The position numbers and the translations under genes are program-made. Positions 57,698 to 64,000 of a DNA stretch of 64,000 nucleotides are shown piece after piece; the stretch's first letter is position 1, and each line of letters starts with the position of its first letter. Below the pieces are notes generated by a model that had not been told where the DNA came from, made no database searches, and worked only from the letters and a program-made list of their open reading frames with translations. The stretch is from Corbicula japonica (taxonomy: Eukaryota; Mollusca; Bivalvia; Venerida; Cyrenidae), in assembly GCA_038501625.1 (NCBI GenBank), contig JAZAYU010000181.1, positions 806,001 through 870,000 on the forward strand, read 5' to 3'.

Positions 57698-57960
57698 GAA
57701 TTGGCAAAAAGGTAAAATATGCATATCAGGAATTGCCACATTCAGAAAAACAGCCTCCCCCACACAGTCAAAAAGAAGAGAGAGGGAGAGAGCCTGGTTA
57801 CAAAAATGATCAGTTTAAAATAAGACACCACAAACAATTAATAAATATAAGAACCCGAGGGGTTACCGCCTTGGAATGGTCAGTGGCAAATAAAATTGCC
57901 ACAGAGAGTTTAAACCAGGTTCTAGGGTGCACCAATCTCACACTTGTCCCAACAGGCAAG
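57698..57960 (-). repeat. R2 dispersed repeat, minus
   Basis: GTAAAATATGCATATCAGGA, AACCCGAGGGGTTACCGCC, AACCAGGTTCTAGGGTGCACC then an abrupt end at CAACAGGCAAGG. It contains a plus-strand frame (57691-57969) of 92 codons in the same register (NIRTRGVTALEWSVANKIAT) as the copies at 24085 (plus) and 33060-33332 (minus). Confidence 0.8.
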
Positions 57961-58359
57961 GAAGAATGAATAATTCTAGAATATAAATAAACCGCATCAG
58001 TCTACTGTATTGACGCTTCGTGCTTTGTAACGCCTCATAAGAGCTTAGCCGCATTAACAACAATTTCTTATCGTAAATGCGGTGATTTTCAAAGCATAAA
58101 AATACTATTTTATGCGGCGGCAAAAAAGCACACTTTTGCCACATAAAACAATTAAAATACATACTAGTACATACTTGTGTCTAGACCTTTAGGAAGGTAC
58201 ATTCTGACAAAGATTTAGTAATGTCGATTTAAGTGTGAACCAAACCAACTGTGTTTTTGTGTCCACTTAACCAAGCTTTGTACTAAACTTTTAGATCTTC
58301 TTAATCGTACTTTTTCGATCTCGCATCGTGTTTTCGCGTTTTCGTGGTCTCGCCCACGG

Positions 58360-58444
58360 TTTGGGATGAAGCAAACTTGTTTTGTGTACTAGTGTAAATA
58401 TTGAGTTGCGCTCAACCAGGGGCTAGGCGGAACGGGCAGTAATG
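58360..58444 (-). repeat. R1 copy, first part (interrupted)
   Basis: GTTTGGGATGAAGC, AAATATTGAGTTGCGCTCAA, CCAGGGGCTAGGCGG and GGGCAGTAAT are R1 in reverse. The copy resumes at 59701 after the retrotransposon. Confidence 0.8.
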
Positions 58445-58503
58445 AACATCATCATATCAGCATACATATCGACCGCTGATGTAAATGATTTACATCTAAA
58501 AAT

Positions 58504-59361
58504 TACATCAGCGGTCGATATGTATGCTGATGACGCAACTATTCACGCATATGATTGCAAACTAGAAGTAGTACAAATGAAACTACAGTTAAGTTTAAGC
58601 GAAACGCAAAAATGGTGTTCAATAAATAACATGATCATAAATCCAATCAAAACAACATGTATGATCATTGATTCGAAGCAAAGGATCGATAATAACCACG
58701 AACTCAAATTATCTGTTGAAAATAAATTGCTTCAAAATGTAAAATCACAAAAATTACTAGGCGTCTATATTGACAACTGTCTTAACTGTAGTACACATAT
58801 AAACCAAACTTGTAAGAAACTTGCATCAAAATTATGTTTACTTAAAGGAATATCATTCTTTCTAACAATGGAAATGAAACAACTCTTCTATAATGAATAT
58901 GTTGCATCTACTTTTGAATATTGTTGTATTGTTTGGAGTAACGGTAACCGTCGCGACTTAAATAGAATATACAAAATTCAAAAAAGAGCAGCAAGAATAA
59001 TTCTTAAAAAACCTGTTCGCACACCTACGAAAGATCTTTTTCATATCCTAAAATGGCTTTCTTTTGAATCAAGATGTAAATATCACACTGCATTATTGGT
59101 CTACAAATCTATACATAATTTGGTTCCAAAATACATCACTAACCTTGTAAAAGTATCTAATAACCCTTGGTATAACTTGCGATCTTCTTCAAGAACTGAT
59201 ATTGAACACTTAAAAGGTAAAACTAACTTAATTAAAAATGTTTCAGCTATACAGGAATGAGCGTATGGAATGATATCCCTTATGAAATTAGATCTGTCTC
59301 TTCCATATATTTATTTAAGAAACATTTAAAAACTTACTTGTTTGAAATACAACCTCTTTAA
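58504..59361 (+). pseudogene. LINE reverse transcriptase, C-terminal part
   Basis: The product would be the endonuclease/reverse transcriptase of a Jockey/CR1/L2-like LINE. The frame enters at TSAVDMYADDATIHAYD, with YADD the RT catalytic motif, then KLQLSLSETQKWCSINNMII and NPIKTTCMIID, KLLGVYIDN (thumb region), FEYCCIVWSNGNRRDLNRI, YKIQKRAARIIL and NPWYNLRSSSRTDI. It hits a stop at 59258 after a frameshift in an A-run (about 59233-59240). The expected C-terminus then continues in another frame (CFSYTGMSVWNDIPYEIRS, SIYLFKKHLKTYL) to a stop at 59359-59361. The endonuclease and fingers/palm upstream of YADD are missing. The apparent ATG at 58442 belongs to R1 and the target duplication, not to the LINE. 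Confidence 0.93.
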
Positions 59362-59647
59362 ATTGTTATTACTTTTGTATTTATATATAGTTTTTCACAT
59401 AATTTTACACGATGCATATTTGAAACCGAGATTTGCCTATAGTGTATATGATTAATTGTGTCTGTCTTTAAATACTAATGTTTTATAAGTTGTAATATAT
59501 GTTTTTCGTTAATCCATTTTAGAAGGCCTCATTGAAAATAAGCAATTTCTTCATTTGACTAATTTTTTTATACTTGCAAATATTGTATTTGTTTGTATTT
59601 GTTGTCATAGATTTTGTCTTAATGAGTTACCTTCTTAAAATAAAGAG

Positions 59648-59700
<53 letters not shown>
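59648..59700 (+). repeat. (ATT)n microsatellite, LINE tail
   Basis: About 53 bp of perfect ATT/TTA repeats at the 3' end of the LINE. Confidence 0.97.
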
Positions 59701-59701
<1 letters not shown>

Positions 59702-59800
59702 ACATCTCCATTACTTCCCATGAACAGACTCAATCAAACCGTGCCTGGAATATTTTCATCTTTTTGTTCTCTGGCATTTAAAGTTCCCTCTATTCATCTT
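59701..59800 (-). repeat. R1 copy, second part (interrupted)
   Basis: TCCATTACTTCCCATGAACAG, CTCAATCAAACCGTGCC and AATATTTTCATC continue the R1 copy left at 58444. Confidence 0.8.
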
Positions 59801-59804
59801 TTAA

Positions 59805-60725
59805 AATGTCAACAATAATTCAATAGTTTGCTGCGTAAAGTGAGATCAATTTTCTTATTCAATGCATACAAGACCTTGTTCCAAATGTCTTAACATTTCT
59901 TTCATTTGGATCAAAACAAGAAACTACGTAACAACCTAAAAGTACATAAGTTAAAGTACAGAAGCCAAATTCATTAAGAATTTGTTTATCTATTGTTTCT
60001 GTTAAGATTGCATTTATGTGACTTCTTTAAGAAGATAACTTGTGAAAGATGCTATCTCCAGAAAGAATGGAAAAACGACAATTTTAACTCATTAAAAATG
60101 TTCTTTTGTTATCACCTCCCTCCGATATTATTTACACATGGACTGCATGCATACTGCGTCGCATTGAACATTATTGTACTTTCAATAAAATTAAAGTGAC
60201 GATTGTGCTGTTATGACTTACATTTTTACACACATTGCGTGCATTCTGCGCCGAATGAAGCGTAAATGTACTTTAAAACCAATTAAATTCAGATTCCGCT
60301 GTTATGACATATTATTTACATATACTGTGTCCATATTGCCTTGAATTGAGCACTTATTGTGCACTTTGAAAACAATTTAATACCGGTGTCGCTGCTATCA
60401 TTTCAAGTAAAAAACGTTCATTAACACCGAAAACAATCATAATTAACTCAAAAACAACATTATTTATCATAAACAACATCAAAAACAACAAAAACAGCAC
60501 CAGCAACAACAATTGTATTTTATAATCCCAATTAAAATAATCGTTATTATTGTTTTGAAAAGGGTAATGTTCACATTTTTTTAGAACGAAGGCATAACCG
60601 TATTTAAACTAACCATGTGTATATTGTTTATCCGTCGTTACATGTAAATAAGAAAGTTCAAATTAATTTGCAATTAGAACTTATGTGACGTTAATGGTTT
60701 TTAGAGAACAATAAATAGATAAATT
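59805..60725. other. Non-coding stretch
   Basis: No supported feature. AACAACA-rich sequence occurs at 60460-60515. Confidence 0.4.
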
Positions 60726-60728
60726 TGA

Positions 60729-60803
60729 CAATGTTCACCCAATAAACTGCGAACAATGTTCACCCAATAAACTGCGAACAATGTTCACCCAATAAACTGC
60801 GAC
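60729..60803. repeat. 25-bp tandem repeat, three near-perfect units
   Basis: CAATGTTCACCCAATAAACT then GCGAA, repeated three times, with the last unit altered only in its final bases. Confidence 0.95.
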
Positions 60804-60804
60804 G

Positions 60805-61300
60805 AAACCTGTAGTCTGAAAAATTTCTCATTTTCTGCAATACAAATTATAAATACATACGTTTTTTGGTAAAAAGTTTTAATGTATACGGCATTAGATT
60901 TTATTAAGATTATATTATTTTCTCTATTGTTTACTTGAAACAGCCAGGTAGCGTTGATCGGGTTGTTCGAATGAAACAAGACACGTGACTGCTCGATAAT
61001 GATTGTGATCTTAAAACCGATGTGCAGTAGAGATGAAAATGCTTTGATATATTAAGGCCATTAACTCCATGCAAAAATGCTAATAATGATGTTCTTTTCA
61101 ATCACGTCACGCATACAATTATTATAGGAATTTCTTTTGTCGCGATTAATTGCTTTGTGCTTGATTTATTTCACAATCCCCTATCCGATTTCATCATCAA
61201 GTATTCAATATGAAATTAATTAACTTAAAAGTTTTATTCATCGAGTTGTTGAAAAGAAGTTATTTGATGATAGCGTCATTAACGTCACATTACCTAAAAA
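60805..61300. other. Non-coding stretch
   Basis: No supported feature. Confidence 0.4.
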
Positions 61301-61304
61301 TAGT

Positions 61305-61475
61305 GCATTGAAAGTTCCATCTTCACCGCCATATGCTTACCATCGTTTGGGATGGATAAACATTGGTTCTGTTTACTCGTGTAAATATTAATTTTTACCG
61401 TCCCAGGGGCTAGACAGTGTAGTCAGTAATATGTATTTTCATTAATGCTAATGAACAGGCTCATTCTCGTGCGAT
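61305..61475 (-). repeat. R1 fragment, minus
   Basis: GAAAGTTCCATCTTCACCGCC, CCATCGTTTGGGATGGAT, CCCAGGGGCTAGACAG and GCTAATGAACAGGCTC. Confidence 0.7.
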
Positions 61476-61479
61476 CATT

Positions 61480-62210
61480 TTTGGTCAAACATGAATTCAT
61501 GTATCTCACACTGCATGCGTCCCGATTGTTGTATGGCTAATTAATTTCAAAGTCCCATATCATATTTCATAATTCAATTATCAAACATGCGTACGAACAT
61601 AAGTTTTGCTGCATTCAGAAATTACCACAGTTAAAATATGAACGTTTCTGTGCATCTTGTCATTGAGCTGGTATTTCAATGAGTAAAACTAATCTAATGT
61701 TGAGATCTCATCTAGTTCCACGTCCACATTTTCTTCATTTCATTTCTTGAGCTGAAATTTTTAAATAATCTAACGCGTCTTGTCCTGTCAATGCTTTACG
61801 GTTTTATTGATTATAATTTTACATTTGAATTTTTTTCCGTCAATAAGAGTTGACCAGCGGTCACAATCTTACTTTAATTGTCACCGTCTTGAATGGAATA
61901 CTTAAGGCCTTGATATTGATGTTGAAGATGAAATTGATTATTATTAAGTTTCAAGTTACTGACCAGTAAATGACGCATAGCTTGATTAGGATTATTCGGC
62001 CAGTTTTTTCCCCGATTTAGTAATTGCCTTCGCGAGCAATACGAGTGAAATTAGTTTCTTTAAATATGATAGATTAACTCCCGAAACTCGGTCAGAATAT
62101 CCTTCTTATGCATGTCAGATAAATTTCGAGATGTGTTTGTTCATGTACTTGAAAATGAAAAAATTAGACCGTATGAAAAGCCACAAAGCGTCTAACTAAA
62201 ACCAATAAGA
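61480..62210. other. Non-coding stretch
   Basis: No supported feature. Confidence 0.4.
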
Positions 62211-62212
62211 CA

Positions 62213-62410
62213 AATGGTATTGTCTCTTACTTGGAGCGAACTCGCACCGTCACGGCGAGAGCGCCTAGCCCTGCATTTCCGCAACCAATTGAGCTAGCCG
62301 GGACAACTCCAAAAAAGCTTGATCGAATAGCCCTGATACAATGCAATCACTGCATGACATCGGTAACTGGTTATTTTTACTGATAACAGTAGTGACTATA
62401 TGTACGCACT
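62213..62410 (-). repeat. tRNA-derived SINE (second family), best copy
   Basis: On the minus strand the tRNA-like head reads GTCCCGGCTAGCTCAATTGG (A-box TAGCTCAATTGG), TGCAGGGCTAGGCGC, then GTGACGGTGCGAGTTCGCTCC (B-box). Upstream flank AGGGCTATTCGATCAAGC and CAGTTACCGATGTCATGC are shared with the copy at 27183, so they belong to the element. It is the most complete copy in the window. Confidence 0.8.
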
Positions 62411-62467
62411 TTTTTCAAAAAGGAAAGCAAATGAATGTGAAAAGCCAACATTCATAGACAATCGAAG

Positions 62468-62518
62468 GAACAGTGGTCTACAGGTAGAACTTCGGACACA
62501 AGTTTTGGAGATTGCGTT
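62468..62518 (+). repeat. tRNA-like SINE head, remnant
   Basis: AACAGTGGTCTACAGGTAG then AACTTCGGACAC is A-box-like. The B-box is not preserved. Confidence 0.4.
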
Positions 62519-62612
62519 TTTTTCGCGCTCTTTTCCTCTGTTTTTGGCTGTGTGTGGAGGCTGTATTTTCTGAGTTTGGCTATTTATGATATCCTATTTT
62601 CACTTTTAACTT
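62519..62612 (+). repeat. R2 fragment, plus
   Basis: TTTTCCTCTGTTTTTGGCTG, GTGGAGGCTGTATTTTCTGAG then TTTATGATATCCTATTTTCAC. Confidence 0.6.
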
Positions 62613-62805
62613 GACTAAAATAATTTATTATCACTCTGGAAGTTTAATATTGATCACAGGTACATTTATCTTCTGTAAATAGTGCTTATGTATTCATTGG
62701 GTAAGTTGGTTGCTGGGTGTTTATATGTAACTCTGTGGAGCAAGATTTGTCAGGAAAGTTAGTTAAGAGTAGCCAGAATCACAAATTAGTCGGAAAGTTT
62801 ACTTG

Positions 62806-62922
62806 CGTCATGTGTGGATTGAGGAAAAAGCAAACTTTAACGAATCTCACTCTTGCTGGAATTTAAACCTGCAATTTTCGGGTCTGCAGTTCGACGCTCT
62901 AACATTGACCACTGTTCTACAT
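62806..62922 (-). repeat. tRNA-derived SINE, copy 2 of first family
   Basis: On the minus strand AGTGGTCAATGTTAGAGCG then TCGAACTGCAGACCC, GCAGGTTTAAATTCC (decayed B-box) and TTTTTCCTCAATCCACA align block by block with the copy at 8108. Confidence 0.7.
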
Positions 62923-63020
62923 ACACAAGTGCAGTCGTTTTTCACTAACAAAATAGAAGAAAGAACGGTTTAAAAAAATAAACAAAAAATAGATGACACT
63001 GGAATTAACAGAAAGAACCA

Positions 63021-63165
63021 GTGCCCAAGGTTATAAACTGAGCATAGAAACCAGTCTTAAATCTCAAGCATCTGATTGGCCGAAAGAGCTACCAGTCGCA
63101 ATTTCAGTCAATCAGATCCTTGAGATTTGAGACTGGTTTCCATTTTCAGTTTTATAACCTTTGCA
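63021..63165. mobile_element. Foldback MITE (CCAATCAGATGC family), with possible 4-bp target duplication
   Basis: The palindrome runs from TGCCCAAGGTTATAAACTG to CAGTTTTATAACCTTTGCA. CCAG lies directly outside both ends (63018-63021 and 63165-63168), a candidate target duplication. Arms are slightly diverged (GCTACCAGTCGCAATTTC). Confidence 0.9.
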
Positions 63166-63174
63166 CCAGGACCA

Positions 63175-64000
63175 ATCCGATTGAGAATTTTCCATTCGGT
63201 TTTCCAGTATCCCAACAGTTGTCTGCAGCTGGCCATAGAACTTTTTATGCGTGCAATGCATACTTATTAGCATGAATTTGTCAACAACAAGACGAACTGA
63301 GACTCGTTTGTCATACGAAAATAGCTAAGATGCTATCTAAACTAAACATGGATTCTAAACGATTTTCCCCAAGGCAATAAATGTCTTCAAAAATAGTGCA
63401 TGGGTTACTCGGTGTAATTGAGCAAGATAAAAACATCATTTTCTTAATTTCCTTCTTAAAACTTAACGAAGCTGCAAATATATAATTATGTCTAGAGCAT
63501 AGATGAACCCGAGGCCATACAAATACGGCAGAAGCGCTTAGCAAATCAAGCAAGAGACAGACTTAGCATATTACCATCCTTTTCCAAAATAATGTATATT
63601 GTTCAAGTATGCCTATATACCGCCACCCATAATGGTTGATAATCTGCATGGTTTGAAATTAGCATAATAATTAACACCAAGGGAGGTAATTGAAACTGAT
63701 AACTACATTGAAGTATTATTAAAGATGCACAAGTAGAGATATTTTAAAAACTAACACTCGTAGATTAAGTAAATTCCTGTAACATCTATTGCAATTCGAG
63801 TTCGGATTGAACTGAGGATAAAAACTTCTTAGTTACCAAATCGATGGATGGTGATTTTTAAAATAGGTTCAAAATGGCAGTTATTTTATATGTTTAACTA
63901 CCTTCCTTTTTATCATTTCTTTACCAAAACACCTTTTTCTCCTGACTTGCTTTCAATATAAGTAAAAGACACAGCCAAAACAGATGTAAACACTATACAA
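63175..64000. other. Non-coding stretch with an R3 copy
   Basis: R3 is recognisable at 63620-63715 (CATGGTTTGAAATTAGCATA, GGGAGGTAATTGAAACTGAT). An 80-codon minus-strand frame (63311-63553) is not supported. Confidence 0.45.

Larger units (their letters stand above)
58451..59700 (+). mobile_element. 5'-truncated non-LTR retrotransposon with (ATT)n tail
   Basis: This is a LINE insertion into an R1 repeat. AACATC lies at 58445-58450 and again at 59701-59706, a 6-bp target duplication. The 3' end is a run of about 18 ATT units, the microsatellite tail used by several LINE clades. The 5' end is truncated inside the reverse transcriptase and carries a 28-bp perfect inverted repeat (58456-58483 with 58504-58531), so the junction folds into a hairpin. 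R1 sequence resumes outside both ends. Confidence 0.92.

Noticed and set aside
58442..58503. Genuine N-terminus of the LINE protein (ATG at 58442)
   Set aside because: This stretch consists of R1 sequence, the target duplication and one arm of the junction hairpin. LINE sequence proper begins around the YADD region.
62228..62311. Functional tRNA gene
   Set aside because: A- and B-boxes are present, but the arms do not pair as a full cloverleaf and the same sequence recurs with SINE flanks at 27183 and 20431.

Overview
This looks like a gene-poor, AT-rich stretch of a metazoan nuclear genome. A marine invertebrate, most likely a bivalve mollusc, is my best guess. That rests on the mix of mobile elements (Tc1/mariner and hAT relatives, a Penelope-like reverse transcriptase, a non-LTR retrotransposon with an (ATT)n tail, tRNA-derived SINEs, a Crypton-like fragment and many foldback MITEs) and on splice-like signals. 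No database search backs the taxon. There is no operon, rRNA, functional tRNA, CRISPR array or intact conserved gene.

Layout. 1-3.3 kb is a degenerate tandem array split by a dead Tc1/mariner transposase. 3.6-15.2 kb is mostly unique AT-rich DNA carrying MITEs (3667, 6027, 13821, 15087), a SINE (8108), a hairpin (8564) and a non-autonomous hAT element with a perfect 8-bp target duplication (12252-13364). 15.0-17.9 kb is the only place with exon-like protein-coding signal: three or four short segments on + bounded by splice-like sites, and one on - that ends in a strong splice donor. I do not recognise the proteins, and in-frame stops and phase conflicts suggest decay. 20-33 kb holds many copies of two dispersed families, called R1 and R2 here, plus a Penelope-like RT fragment (23.5 kb) and a 1.67 kb TA-flanked element with iterated ends (30.2-31.9 kb). 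34.7-35.7 kb is a 24-bp minisatellite of 42 units. 39.6-42.2 kb holds a MITE with CRE motifs next to a recent 1.1 kb tandem duplication. 43.4-43.9 kb is a Crypton-like N-terminal fragment next to a large hairpin. 43-56 kb holds more foldback MITEs, R1/R2 copies and a TA-flanked MITE (54.0-54.6 kb). At 58.4-59.7 kb a 5'-truncated non-LTR retrotransposon sits inside an R1 copy with a visible target duplication and a hairpin at its 5' junction. 60-64 kb is again SINE, R1 and MITE debris.

R1 (about 450-500 bp) has an arm with nested hairpins, contains GCCTAGCCCCGGGTTGAGC and runs into a GTTCAGCGGCGTATGGTC segment. R2 (about 350-750 bp) contains GACCGTTCCAAGGCGGTAAC and ends at GATATGCATATTTCAC. 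R3 is a short 100-bp repeat. The foldback family contains CAGCCAATCAGATGCTTGAG and is about 130-148 bp.

No cooperating gene system is visible. The interest lies in transposon structure, insertion order and one possible unrecognised gene around 15-18 kb. Nearly all short open frames in the window look like chance or lie in repeats.
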